DNA of 64,000 nt, taken from contig CANMCF010000008.1 of the NCBI GenBank assembly GCA_947496215.1, positions 111,759 through 175,758 on the forward strand, given 5' to 3'. Below, one piece after another: positions 47,610 through 58,300 of this stretch. The translations under genes were made by a program, and so were the position numbers. Each line of letters begins with the position of its first letter. Within the stretch, counting starts at the first letter, position 1. The stretch is from an uncultured Bizionia sp. (lineage in GTDB: Bacteria; Bacteroidota; Bacteroidia; Flavobacteriales; Flavobacteriaceae). Below the pieces are notes generated by a model. That model was not told the origin of the DNA, did no database searches, and saw nothing but the letters and a program-made list of their open reading frames with translations.

Positions 47610-49298
47610 TTAATTAAATATTTGCTGTAATATCTTTCTGGTTATTAAATATGTTGGCCTGACTCCCGAGGTTCCCAATCCTCCCGAAGCCAGTGTTCCA
47701 CCTGTTTCCAATGGATTATCACTTGCATAGTATGCATAACGGACCTTAACATCTGGATTTATACTGCCTCGCACCTTGGATGCTGCTTGTATTGCTTTTT
47801 GATAGTGAGCTCCTTCCATTTCCAACCCTATGACATTCCATGTCGAATTGTAAAAGAACTTTAAAATATCCTTGTTCTGCAACGAAGTTCCTAAAACGGA
47901 GACCATGGCTCCCTCAAATACCTCAACGCCTTGACCTTCCAAATCAGATTTGCTCAACTCGTTGTCAAATGGATAATTATCTGCCGTACCTTCAAAAATA
48001 TGGGCAGAAGGAATCATTATATCCCCTTTGCCTCCTTCTAAGATACCTGCTTTACCCATTATCGAAATAGACTTTATATTCAAATGCGTTTTTTCACTCT
48101 TTGCCCCGTAAGGCTTAAGCAACTCATCTATAGTTTCGTACGCCTGCTCCCCAAAAGCATAATCCATTACAAAAATAACAGGGTTCTCAAACGCTTTGCC
48201 TTTCTTGTTCAACTCTAAACCTGCTAGGTTTAAATTTAACTTTGCAGTATCGAAAATTTGAACATCTATATTGGTTCCAGACGTATCTTTTATGTATATC
48301 ATCCCATGCTGTAACGCTTTTTGCCTCACTTTATTGCGTAAGATTTCATTTTCACCATTGCTTAGATCTTCATAAACATCAAAAACATCTTTCTTGGATA
48401 CCAAACTCTTTAGTGCCAATGGTGCATATAACGTATTCATAACACTATGCAAGTTCGCACTGATAATATGAATTGGACGCTCCAACAAATCATTCTTTTT
48501 TAGTGTTTCCTTGATTGTATCTGCCCAAATCTCGCCATGAATATGATGTCCCAACCGCTCTCTTAATACAGGACTAAAGGTTATTGTTCGTCTAATGTTG
48601 TTTACAACTTCATCTATTGCCAATTTACCCAACCAGTATACAATGTGCAATAACCGCTCTGGATTTCCCTTTGTAGAGAAATTTGAGTATATGGAAGATA
48701 GCTCTTTAAAAGTTCTTCCCAATATATTGGCTGTATGTGTAATTGCTATTTCTCGCTCTTTCTGAGTAAGTTTCTTTTTGGATAAAACTGCTTTTTCCAA
48801 CTTTAACCAATCTCTCGTCGTATGCCCTTCGTCATTAATTACTACTCGTTTGCTAATTTTATGAGATTCAACAAAAAGAAATGTCAAATGGGTTAGAATG
48901 TCATATATTTCCGAGCGTCCTCGTGTGATTTCTATGTTCATTTGCTCTTCGTCTATACGATAGCAATTACGCCTTCTCTTTGGAGGTATTATTGCTTCAA
49001 AATGGGAATCCGCATAACCTTCATCACTTGTCAAGTTAATGAAGCGACATTCCTCGATGCCTGTAGGCAACCTATCTATAACATACAAAAGCCCATCCAG
49101 TTCTGCCTTCTCATCTGCTATCGATCCATAGATTTCTGGCCTCAAGACCAAAAGTGCTTCACGCAATGTTTCTCCTGAAATCCCCATAGGTTTATAAAAA
49201 CCACGATTAAACAAATGACGCATAGTAATATACATTCTCTCAATAGCATTTGAGCTCTCCTGCGCTCTCGTTCTCTCATGATATGTTTTTTGACTCAT
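47610..49298 (-). CDS. DUF6909 family protein with nucleoside phosphorylase-like C-terminus
   Basis: 562 residues, soluble. The N-terminus (AIERMYITMRHLFNRGFYKPMG) resembles the Bacteroidota family DUF6909. The C-terminal third contains IMGKAGILEGGKGDIMIPSAH and NVIGLEMEGAHYQKAIQ, which mimic the G-x-A-G...GD-I/V and E-M-E-G-A motifs of the purine nucleoside phosphorylase/MTA nucleosidase fold. The enzymatic activity is unproven. It lies between a GH3-like gene and wzz, 18 bases before the latter. Confidence 0.7.
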   Translation of the reverse strand: MSQKTYHERTRAQESSNAIERMYITMRHLFNRGFYKPMGISGETLREALLVLRPEIYGSIADEKAELDGLLYVIDRLPTGIEECRFINLTSDEGYADSHFEAIIPPKRRRNCYRIDEEQMNIEITRGRSEIYDILTHLTFLFVESHKISKRVVINDEGHTTRDWLKLEKAVLSKKKLTQKEREIAITHTANILGRTFKELSSIYSNFSTKGNPERLLHIVYWLGKLAIDEVVNNIRRTITFSPVLRERLGHHIHGEIWADTIKETLKKNDLLERPIHIISANLHSVMNTLYAPLALKSLVSKKDVFDVYEDLSNGENEILRNKVRQKALQHGMIYIKDTSGTNIDVQIFDTAKLNLNLAGLELNKKGKAFENPVIFVMDYAFGEQAYETIDELLKPYGAKSEKTHLNIKSISIMGKAGILEGGKGDIMIPSAHIFEGTADNYPFDNELSKSDLEGQGVEVFEGAMVSVLGTSLQNKDILKFFYNSTWNVIGLEMEGAHYQKAIQAASKVRGSINPDVKVRYAYYASDNPLETGGTLASGGLGTSGVRPTYLITRKILQQIFN

Positions 49299-49326
49299 AT
49301 TCTTTGTTTAGCTTGTAAAGATACTA

Positions 49327-50829
49327 TTATTTATGAAGAATTTCTGCTTGCAATGCATCAGCAATTTTCCTATCATTGGATAGACGTGGGATTTTATTTT
49401 GCCCCCCTAATTTGCCTATGGATTTCATATAATTTTGAAAACCATTCTTCTTTACGATGGAAATTCTTAATGGCTGCAATACTTTTCCTTCTATCAAGTC
49501 CAAGTAATAGCTATTTTGCCTCTGCAAAGCCTCATCTATTTTTCTAGCTAAGACAGATATGTCCTCTGGTTCGTTTTGAAACTCAATAAACCATTCATGA
49601 TAAGGCAGTCCAGACTTTGGACTAATTTCCGGTGCGACCGTAAATTCATTTATTCTTACCTTGGATTCTTCTATTGCCTCTTTTAAAGCATACTCTACTT
49701 CTTTCCCTATGACATGCTCCCCAAATGCAGAAATAAAATGTTTAATCCTTCCCGAGACGATAATACGATATGGCTTTACACTTGTAAACTGTATCGTATC
49801 TCCTATGTTGTAAGCCCAAAGCCCAGCATTGGTGGAAATTATCAACACGTAGTTTACACCTATTTCCACATCGGCAATCGTTATGCGCTTTGGAGATTCG
49901 TTAAAAAATTCATCTGCCTTGACAAATTCATAGAACATTCCAGAATTCAACTGAAGTAACATTCCTTTTTCGTCTTGTTTATCTTGAAATGCAAAAAATC
50001 CTTCACTGGCTGGGTACAGCTCTATGCTATCAACCTTACGTCCTATCAAATTTTCAAACTTGGCCCTATACGGCTCGTAATTAACACCTCCAAAAATGAA
50101 CAAATTAAAATCCTTGAAGACGTCTCCTATCTTTTTCCCTGTCTTTTCCTGCAGTCTCTCAAAATACATTTGTACCCAAGATGGAATACCTGAAATTATA
50201 GTCATATTTTCAGGAAGAGTCTCTTCCACTATGGCGTCTACTTTCGTTTCCCAGTCCTCTATGCAATTGGTTTCCCATGAAGGCATCCTATTTTTTTGAA
50301 GGTATTTAGGCACATAGTGTGCCACAATTCCAGATAGTCTTCCCAACTGAACTCCATTTTCTTCTTTCAAAACAGGGTTTCCTTGTAAAAAAATCATCTT
50401 GCCATCCACAAATTTCACATTTCCTGTTTCGTGTACGTACATTAAGATTGCATTCCTTGCCGCATTAACATGATTTGGCATGCTCTCTTTCGTAATGGGA
50501 ATGTATTTTGCACCAGAGGTAGTCCCAGAGGTTTTTGCAAAATATAACGGTTTCCCTCTCCATAAAACATCCTTTTCTCCAGCTACAACCTTATCGACAT
50601 AGCTTTTTAGTCCTTCATAATCTCTTATGGGGACTTGCCTTACATAGTCTTCATGAGTGTTTATGCTTTCAAAACCGTGGTCTCTTCCAAAAGCTGTAGA
50701 ACTAGCGTCTCTTATTAGTTTTTGAAATACTTTTTCCTGTGTTTCAATAGGGTTGTTTACCCATTTTTGAATGGTTTTGTTTACTCGTTTGGCAAATGAT
50801 TTTGCCAATGCAGATTTTAATGATATCAT
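49327..50829 (-). CDS. GH3-family adenylate-forming protein
   Basis: 500 residues with the length and motifs of the GH3 (auxin-responsive promoter) family: AKTSGTTSGAKYIPIT near residue 95, LYPASEGFFAFQ near 265 and YNIGDTIQFTS near 335. In plants GH3 enzymes conjugate carboxylic acids to amino acids; bacterial members are common in Bacteroidota but of unknown substrate. It ends one base after the M23 gene begins its stop region and is probably co-transcribed with it. Confidence 0.87.
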   Translation of the reverse strand: MISLKSALAKSFAKRVNKTIQKWVNNPIETQEKVFQKLIRDASSTAFGRDHGFESINTHEDYVRQVPIRDYEGLKSYVDKVVAGEKDVLWRGKPLYFAKTSGTTSGAKYIPITKESMPNHVNAARNAILMYVHETGNVKFVDGKMIFLQGNPVLKEENGVQLGRLSGIVAHYVPKYLQKNRMPSWETNCIEDWETKVDAIVEETLPENMTIISGIPSWVQMYFERLQEKTGKKIGDVFKDFNLFIFGGVNYEPYRAKFENLIGRKVDSIELYPASEGFFAFQDKQDEKGMLLQLNSGMFYEFVKADEFFNESPKRITIADVEIGVNYVLIISTNAGLWAYNIGDTIQFTSVKPYRIIVSGRIKHFISAFGEHVIGKEVEYALKEAIEESKVRINEFTVAPEISPKSGLPYHEWFIEFQNEPEDISVLARKIDEALQRQNSYYLDLIEGKVLQPLRISIVKKNGFQNYMKSIGKLGGQNKIPRLSNDRKIADALQAEILHK

Positions 50830-50830
50830 T

Positions 50831-51694
50831 TTATTTAAAATCTATGAAATTAGTTGGATTCACAGGATAACCATCACTCCACAATTCAAAATGCAAATGA
50901 GGTCCTGTAGTCAATTCTCCCGTGTTCCCAGCTGTTGCAACAACTTCTCCCGCTTTGACCAAATCCCCTTGCGCCTTGGTTAGTGATGCATTGTGTTTAT
51001 ATACAGAAATCAAGCCATGACTATGTTCTATGATAATGACAAAACCTGTTTCCGTTGTCCACTCCGCAAAAATGACTATCCCATCCGCAGTAGCTTTTAT
51101 GGGTGTGTTCTTTTCTACGACAATATCTACGGCATAATGCTTTTCCTTTACATTGTACGTTTCGCTAATCGTACCGTTTACTGGCGGAAACAAAACGAAA
51201 TTAGCTTTGGATCTTGCCGTTTCGAATAAGTTGTATTTATCTTCCTTATCTACTTTTTCCCTAAGTATTGAATCTTCTTTTATCGGGTTTAAATCGACTT
51301 CGCTCACATCAATGTTCGCTGCTTTTATGATGGAATCCCTATCAAACTCCACCGTACTAACTTCTCCTTTGAGCACTTTCTTGATAGAGCCATAATATTG
51401 CTCGTTCAGTCTAATTACTTGTTGAAGCGAATCGGTTTTATAATTGAGTTCGACAGCTTTCTTTTTCAATGCCGTCGATGAATAACCGGGAATATATTCT
51501 CTTATTGGTGTAAACGCTATCAACAACGTAGTGAAAGCAATTAGCAATATCGATGAGATGGTGGCCAAAACGAATACATTTAGCCTTGTAAGTTTAAATG
51601 ATATGCGCTCCTCGAACGTATCTTCATTCAGTATGACCAAACGATACTTATGGAGTAACTTTCTTTTTAATGGAATCTTTTTTTCTTTTTTCAT
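50831..51694 (-). CDS. M23 (LytM) family metallopeptidase
   Basis: 287 residues from the ATG at 51694; a promoter -7 box at 51709-51716 excludes the ATG at 51721. A cytoplasmic basic N-terminus is followed by one membrane segment (FVLATISSILLIAFTTLLIAF) and a helical linker. The C-terminal LytM domain has HYAVDIVV (H-x3-D) near 190 and GPHLHFELW near 268, the zinc ligands. It is probably a periplasmic peptidoglycan endopeptidase or an activator of one. It is the first gene of the minus-strand run that leads into the polysaccharide genes. Confidence 0.9.
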   Translation of the reverse strand: MKKEKKIPLKRKLLHKYRLVILNEDTFEERISFKLTRLNVFVLATISSILLIAFTTLLIAFTPIREYIPGYSSTALKKKAVELNYKTDSLQQVIRLNEQYYGSIKKVLKGEVSTVEFDRDSIIKAANIDVSEVDLNPIKEDSILREKVDKEDKYNLFETARSKANFVLFPPVNGTISETYNVKEKHYAVDIVVEKNTPIKATADGIVIFAEWTTETGFVIIIEHSHGLISVYKHNASLTKAQGDLVKAGEVVATAGNTGELTTGPHLHFELWSDGYPVNPTNFIDFK

Positions 51695-51708
51695 AATAAA
51701 ACGCATCA

Positions 51709-51716
51709 CAAATATA
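51709..51716 (-). promoter_or_regulatory. -7 box of the promoter before the M23 gene
   Basis: TATATTTG on the minus strand, an exact TAnnTTTG match 14 bases before the ATG at 51694. An ATTG at 51743-51740 may serve as the -33 element, at a long spacing of 23 bases. Confidence 0.55.
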
Positions 51717-51859
51717 ATCAATCATTGGTGTTTTTTATTCAATTTTCAGGTTTTAGAATATTTCGATTGCAAGCACCATAAAAAACATCTAAACAATTGA
51801 TTTACAGAATATTAATACTACCACGGAATGCTGTTTTTTATAAAAACAAGGAGTAATGC

Positions 51860-51891
51860 TTTGTTTTTATTCTTAATAATACGTTGCTTTG
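51860..51891 (+). promoter_or_regulatory. Candidate promoter of the lanthipeptide synthesis operon
   Basis: TTTG (51860-51863) followed after 20 bases by TTGCTTTG (51884-51891), one mismatch from TAnnTTTG. It would give a leader of about 100 bases before the HlyD-type gene at 51997. This is the best match in the divergent intergenic region, but weak. Confidence 0.3.
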
Positions 51892-51996
51892 AATCAAAAC
51901 TCAAGCAAATGACATATTTAATACCTAACGATTATTCCGTTAAAAAAGTTCAATCTAAAAAATTAATAACCCTACAATGCATAAAAAGATTGAATT

Positions 51997-53151
51997 ATGG
52001 AAGAAAATAATATTTTCCCTGAGGACATACTCCACAATACCGTAGAGTATCACATTGCCAAACACAGCAAAAAAACCAATCTTATCTTTTGGCTAATTTT
52101 CTTGGCATTGGCATGTGTGTTTATTTCACTTCCTTTCATTTACGTAGACATAACGACGACTAGTCCTGCATCTATTACTTCCATAGAGAAACCCGTATCC
52201 ATATATTCGCCTACAGGGGGTAGAATCACCTACTTTAACCTTATTGAGAACAAAATGGTTAAAAAAGGCGACACCCTACTGATTATCAGTCAAAAAACTC
52301 AAGATGCCAAAAATGATCTTCTAATCGAGCAGAAAGGGGATGCTTTGAATTTCATTTCAGATTTGAAGTCTTTGCTTGAAGGCTCTCATAGCAACATTAA
52401 AACGAGCAAGTACAAAAAAGCCTTGGCCCAATATAAACAAGAACTATCCAATGCAAACACCATCATTGAAAATGCTCAAACCGATTATGCCAGAACCCAT
52501 AAACTATACAAAAAAGATATCGCGACCAGGGTCGAGCTTCAAGGAGCAACTCATGAGTTGGAGAAAGCCAAAAACAATAGGGCCAGCATTATAAGCAAAA
52601 CAAAAACTTCATGGGAAATTGAACTGATAGACTACAAACAGACCATCGACAACTTAAACTCCAGTGAAAAACAGCTACTCGAGGAACGAGACATGAAAAT
52701 AATAACAGCCTCCATCGATGGGGATTTAATAAATGTACAACCGTTCAACCTAGGAAGTCTCGTTAATCCCGGAGTAAGTTTGGCAACCATATCTCCAAAT
52801 AAGAATTTAATTGTCGAGTCGTACATAGAACCAAAGGACATCGGCTATATAAAAGATGGCTTACCTGGAAAATATCAAGTGCACTCGTATGACTCAAACC
52901 AATGGGGATTTGCTACTGGAGAGATCTTGGAAGTTGGAAAAGATATAATTACCATAAACAATCGTCCCACTTTTAAAATAAGAAGCTCTTTGAACGAAAA
53001 AGAACTATCTCTTTCCAATGGGGCAAAAGGAAAGTTAAAAAAAGGAATGACAGCTACCAGTAGATTTTTTCTAACCCGGAGAAGCCTATTTCAATTACTT
53101 TTTGATAGCATAGACGATTGGTTCAACCCTTACAACAACAAAAATGAGTAA
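51997..53151 (+). CDS. HlyD-family membrane-fusion protein of the peptide exporter
   Basis: 384 residues. A short cytoplasmic N-terminus, one membrane segment near 28-50 (LIFWLIFLALACVFISLPFIY), then a lipoyl-type hairpin (SIYSPTGGRITYFNLIENKMVKKGD), a coiled coil near 100-210 and a beta-barrel region (ALN-x-x-x-P type: PFNLGSLVNPGVSLATI). It connects the inner-membrane ABC exporter to the outer envelope. The last eight bases overlap the start of the C39 ABC transporter gene. No TolC is encoded nearby, so a shared outer-membrane channel is likely. Confidence 0.9.
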   Translation: MEENNIFPEDILHNTVEYHIAKHSKKTNLIFWLIFLALACVFISLPFIYVDITTTSPASITSIEKPVSIYSPTGGRITYFNLIENKMVKKGDTLLIISQKTQDAKNDLLIEQKGDALNFISDLKSLLEGSHSNIKTSKYKKALAQYKQELSNANTIIENAQTDYARTHKLYKKDIATRVELQGATHELEKAKNNRASIISKTKTSWEIELIDYKQTIDNLNSSEKQLLEERDMKIITASIDGDLINVQPFNLGSLVNPGVSLATISPNKNLIVESYIEPKDIGYIKDGLPGKYQVHSYDSNQWGFATGEILEVGKDIITINNRPTFKIRSSLNEKELSLSNGAKGKLKKGMTATSRFFLTRRSLFQLLFDSIDDWFNPYNNKNE

Positions 53152-55303
53152 ACTAGAAATAAAACAACATGATTTTAGCGATTGCGGAGCAGCTTGTTTG
53201 GCTTCTGTTTCAGAACACTACAAGCTAAGTCTACCCATTGCCAGAATTAGACAATATGCCAACACCAACCAAAAAGGGACTACACTTCTAGGGCTTCGTG
53301 AAGCAGCCATTAAATTGGGCTTCATAGCAAAAGGAGTAAAAACTTCAATAGAAAGCTTAGAAGAAATCCCCTTACCAGCCATTGCCCATGTAATGATTAA
53401 ACTTGAACAACACGAGTTTCCCCATTATATGGTCATTTACAAGGTTACAAAGGACTATGTAAAGGTTATGGATCCAGCCAATGGCAAATTGGAAAAGAAA
53501 TCAATAGAGGAGTTCAAAAAAATCTTTACAGGATATATGCTGATCTTAATTCCTGATGAAGACATCTTTCAGGAAAGAAATGAAAAGTTTTCCAACCTGA
53601 GACGAATGGCTTTTCTCTTAAAGCCACACAAGCATATTTTGGTTCAAGCACTCATAGGCTCCATCATCTACACACTTTTAGGTTTCTCTGTATCCATTTA
53701 CATAGAAAAGATAACAGATTTCGTTCTTGTAAGCGGAAACAAAAGCTTACTTAACCTAATGAGCATCATAGTCTTGCTCTGCATCATTCTTCAATTTCTC
53801 TTTGGCGCCTTAAAAGATGTGTTCATGCTAAAGACAAGTCAACAAATAGATTCAAGGCTCATCTTGGGCTATTACAAGCATTTGTTCACAATGCCTCAAA
53901 AATTCTTTGACACCATGAGAATTGGAGAGATCATGTCTAGAATAGGAGATGCCGTAAAAATTAGGTTGCTTATTAATGAAACTGCTTTGAACATAGTTGT
54001 CAACATATTCATTGTAATTTTCTCTTTCATCTTCATGTATACCTATTACTGGAAGCTGGCAGCCATAATAACATTGATTATCCCTTTGTACATTATAATC
54101 TATTACATTGTAAACAACCTGAATAAGAAGGTAGAGCGTCAGGTGATGGAAAAAAACGCATTGCTTGAATCCCAGTTGGTCGAATCCATAAAGAACATTG
54201 GTACTGTAAAGCGATTGTCCCTAGAGGAGTTTTCAAAGAACAAGACAGAGTTAAAGTTCATAGATTTATTGAAAGCCATATACAAATCTGGGCTAAACAA
54301 CATCTTTTCCAATATATCCACCAGTTTTGTTTCAAGGATATTCACAGTAATATTGCTTTGGACTGGGACTTATTATGTCATTGATGGAGAAATCACTCCA
54401 GGAGAGCTCTTTTCTTTTTATTCCATAATAGGATATTTCACTGGGCCTGCATCCCAACTAATCGGGACAAACAAAACCATTCAAAATGCAATGATCGCTG
54501 CCGACAGGTTGTTTGGAATCATGGATCTGGAAACCGAAGCCAACGAAGCCAACATCACTATTTCCGAGCATTCCTTTGGAGATATCCAGTTTGACAATGT
54601 TCGTTTTCACTATGAACTAGGAAGGGACATCTTTAAAGATATCAGCTTAAACATTCCAAGAGGCAAGTTCACAGCCTTGGTAGGTGAAAGTGGTAGTGGA
54701 AAAAGCACCATAGCATCTCTCATTCAAAACGTGTACCAGCCATCTGAAGGAAAAATACTCATCGGGGACTACGACTTGAAATACATAACCAAAGACAGCA
54801 TTAACTCCTTGGTAACAACTGTACCACAAAATGTCGAATTATTTGATGGTTCCATCATTTCAAACATAGCCATTGGAGAGTACAACCCAGACATGGAAAA
54901 AATCATCAAGGTTTGCAAGCAGGTGGGCGCATATGAATTTATCGAATCCCTTCCCAACGGTTTTGAGACTTACTTGGGAGAATTTGGAGCCAATCTCTCT
55001 GGAGGAGAAAGACAAAGAATAGCATTTGCCAGAGCTCTTTACAAAGACCCAGAAATATTAATTCTTGATGAAGCCACCTCTGCTTTGGATTCCGAATCTG
55101 AATTGGTAATCAAGGACCTTATAGATGAATTGGCAACACAAGGAAAAACAATAATAATAATTGCCCACAAATTACAGTCCATAGTCAAAGCAGATAAGAT
55201 AATTGCTCTTAAAAAAGGTGAAGTCATAGAAACGGGAACACACCAAGAGCTTTTGACCAAAGATGGCTATTACAACAAAATGTGGAAAAATTTAAACGTA
55301 TAA
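53144..55303 (+). CDS. C39 peptidase-containing ABC transporter (double-glycine leader export)
   Basis: 719 residues in three parts. An N-terminal C39 cysteine protease (about 1-135) has catalytic DCGAAC near 13-18, His in HYMVIYKV near 103 and Asp in DPANG near 119. Six membrane segments follow (about 160-440). The ATPase domain has Walker A GESGSGKST near 513, signature LSGGERQR near 619, Walker B ILILDEAT near 637 and the H-loop IIIAHK. It is expected to cut after GG in the leader peptides encoded downstream and export the cores. All eight precursors in the window have GG at the predicted cut site. Confidence 0.94.
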   Translation: MSKLEIKQHDFSDCGAACLASVSEHYKLSLPIARIRQYANTNQKGTTLLGLREAAIKLGFIAKGVKTSIESLEEIPLPAIAHVMIKLEQHEFPHYMVIYKVTKDYVKVMDPANGKLEKKSIEEFKKIFTGYMLILIPDEDIFQERNEKFSNLRRMAFLLKPHKHILVQALIGSIIYTLLGFSVSIYIEKITDFVLVSGNKSLLNLMSIIVLLCIILQFLFGALKDVFMLKTSQQIDSRLILGYYKHLFTMPQKFFDTMRIGEIMSRIGDAVKIRLLINETALNIVVNIFIVIFSFIFMYTYYWKLAAIITLIIPLYIIIYYIVNNLNKKVERQVMEKNALLESQLVESIKNIGTVKRLSLEEFSKNKTELKFIDLLKAIYKSGLNNIFSNISTSFVSRIFTVILLWTGTYYVIDGEITPGELFSFYSIIGYFTGPASQLIGTNKTIQNAMIAADRLFGIMDLETEANEANITISEHSFGDIQFDNVRFHYELGRDIFKDISLNIPRGKFTALVGESGSGKSTIASLIQNVYQPSEGKILIGDYDLKYITKDSINSLVTTVPQNVELFDGSIISNIAIGEYNPDMEKIIKVCKQVGAYEFIESLPNGFETYLGEFGANLSGGERQRIAFARALYKDPEILILDEATSALDSESELVIKDLIDELATQGKTIIIIAHKLQSIVKADKIIALKKGEVIETGTHQELLTKDGYYNKMWKNLNV

Positions 55304-55322
55304 CTAAAAAAACCCTTCAATT

Positions 55323-58300
55323 ATGAAAAATCATTCATTTGCAAACAAAGCGGTTGTTAGAACACCATTAAGTGTTAAAAAAATTGATATCACTTGGGAA
55401 GAAATTCAAGAAATATTCAAAGTTCCCAAACATAGAGAAGCCTTGTTCATTGGTTCTCCGAATATTTTCAAAGCACTTGAAATGTGGGAAAAGGGAGAAG
55501 CTTTTCAAACTGAAGACGAGCTTAAAAACTTAAAAGGCTCTCTCTATAAATATACTTCAAGGTTGGCAAATCGTTGTACTCCATTTGGCCTTTGGGCTTC
55601 AGTAAGCACAATAGGTCTTGGCAAGGAAACAAGTATCAACGTAGCTGATGGAGAATTAAAGCGTACTACGAAATTCGACATGTATTTTTTAGGTGAGATA
55701 TTGCCAGAAATAACAAAAAACAAAGACATCCGTAATGTTTTAAAATACTTCACCAACAACTCCATGTACAAGGTGATGGATAAATATCGCTTTGTCGAAT
55801 ATTACTTCAAGGACAGAGTACGTTGTCATAAAATATCCGAAGTGGACATTAATGACTATTTGGAGAAAACAATTGAAATTGCCAAGAAAGGAGCAACAAT
55901 AAGCGAACTCATAAAGCCAATCACCGATGACGGCATAAGTCCTGAAGATGCCACAGCCTTCATTCATCAAATAATTGACAGCCAGTTCTTTGTGAACGAA
56001 TTGGAATTCACATTGACTGGAGATGACTATTTAGAAAGCCTCTTGATCGTTTTATCCGAGGATCGTTTCGACTTCTATGAAGCCAACGTGGTCAAGGAAT
56101 TGTTGCACTCATTAAAGAACAAGATAACTGCCATTGATGATTCTGTCTTTAACAGCCCAGAAAAGTACAGAGAAATCCATGAACAAATAGAAAAAGAAAT
56201 TCAGGAAGCCGATCTAACAAAATTGTTTCAGGTAGATAGCTACAAGGATCTTTCCGGGTCAACCTTGGGTTATTCGTCTTTAAAGAAGTTACGTAATGCC
56301 ATAGTTGTCTTGAACAAGCTTCAAAACAAGAGAAAGAACCCTACCCTAGAAGAGTTCAAAAAACAATTCCAAGAACGCTATGAAGAATATGAACAACCTT
56401 TAATAAATGTTTTGGATCCTGATTTAGGCATAGGTTATGGTAATAGTTCCGGTGCAAAAACACCTTTGGTGGACAAATTGGCCATAGTAGGAAATTATTC
56501 TGGAGAACAAAAACTGAGTTGGGACAACAAAACCGGTTTTTTGTTTAAAAAAGCAATTTCTGCGCTCCAGTCCGGAGCTACCAACATTAACCTCACCGAT
56601 GAGGAAATCAATCAATTCAAAGAGGATGAAAGCTTGTATCCAGACAGTTTTTCAACATTTTTCAATGTATTTCACGAAAATGGAGAAGAAAGTCTACATA
56701 TAAAATCTGTTTGGGGGCCATCTGCAAATGGCTTAATAGGGCGCTTTGCCCATTTGGACGATTCGATAGAGACTATGTGCAACGAAATACACGAGCATGA
56801 GAAAGCGCTATACTCAGATAAGATTCTAGCAGAGATAATACATTTACCTCAAGCCAGAACAGGCAACATACTCTATAGAAAATTTCAAAGAGATTATGAA
56901 ATACCATATTTGGGCAATTCTTCTTTGGATGAAGATCACCAATTGGATGTGGCCGATCTATATATTTCACTTAGAAGGGGCAAAATAGTCTTACGCTCCA
57001 AGAAATTAAACAAAGAAGTTATCCCTAGGCTGGGGAATGCCCACAACTATAGCGCAAATGCATTGCCCATATATCACTTCTTGTGCGATCTGCAAGATCA
57101 GGAGCAGTCTGGTCTGTCTTTTAGTTGGGGGAGTTTACAACGGGAATTCAATTTCTTGCCGAGAGTCACCTACAAAGACGTCATCTTGTCCAGAGCAGTT
57201 TGGAACCTAGACGAGCAAACGATAAAAGGGTTGTTGGCCAATAAGGAATCTGAAGCTTTGGAAGCTGTAAAGGCCTTCCAGAAAAAACACAACATCCCAA
57301 CCATAGTGGCCTTTACTCAAGGGGACAACGAAGTCGTCGTCAATTTCGAAAATGAATTGAGCTGCATGACTTTCTACTACATGTTAAAAGGAGAGCGTTT
57401 TATACAACTTAAAGAGTTTTTCTTTGAAGAAGACACGATAACTGGAGCGTATTGCAATGAATTTGTTGTACCTGCCTTTAAAAACATCCCAAAATCCGTA
57501 GACAACAACGTCAAGTTCAATCTAGATAGTAAAATAACCTTGCAAAAAGCATCCTACTCCATTGGGGAAGAATGGTTATACTACAAATTTTATTGTGGTG
57601 AGCGTGTTGGTGAAAAACTATTGAACCAAGCCATAAAACCAATAGTCAATGATTTGGAAAGCAACAACCTGATAAACAAATGGTTCTTCATTCGTTATAG
57701 AGACAAAGATGGTCACCATCTACGCTTTAGAATTCAATTAAAAGATCAAGACAAATTCTCGGAATGTGTATCCGTCATAAAAAAGCACATTCAACCTTTC
57801 GAAAACAACCTGTTAATTTGGAAAACACAAACAGATACTTATTTAAGAGAATTGCAACGTTATGGTTTTGAATCCATCGATGCCACTGAAGAATTGTATT
57901 ATAACGACAGCGAATGTACCGTCAAATTCGCCGATATGATCGAAGGGGATGCAGGAGAGCGCATAAGGTGGTTGTTTTCCCTTCTATCCATGGACCACCT
58001 ATTAAATGATTTCGGCTTTGATGTAAAAGAGAAAATGAGACTCTTGAATGTTGCCAAAACCAGCTTTGGGAAAGAGTTTAACAAAACTGGCGCATTGAAC
58101 AAACAAGTCAATGAGCTTTACAGTGAAAACATGTCCAACATAGAAACCTTTTTGGATGAAAGCACCAAATTGGAAATATACGCTCCTCTTTGGGATATTT
58201 TAAATGATCGATCTACCAAAAACAAAAATGTTGCGAACAAACTAAGGTCCCTTGCAGAAGAAAATGTATTGCCTGGTGGCCTTGAGAATACTGTTTTAAG

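Noticed and set aside
51828..52010. 60-codon plus-strand frame before the HlyD gene
   Set aside because: Lacks the leader motif and GG, overlaps the HlyD start and shows no known family; treated as chance.
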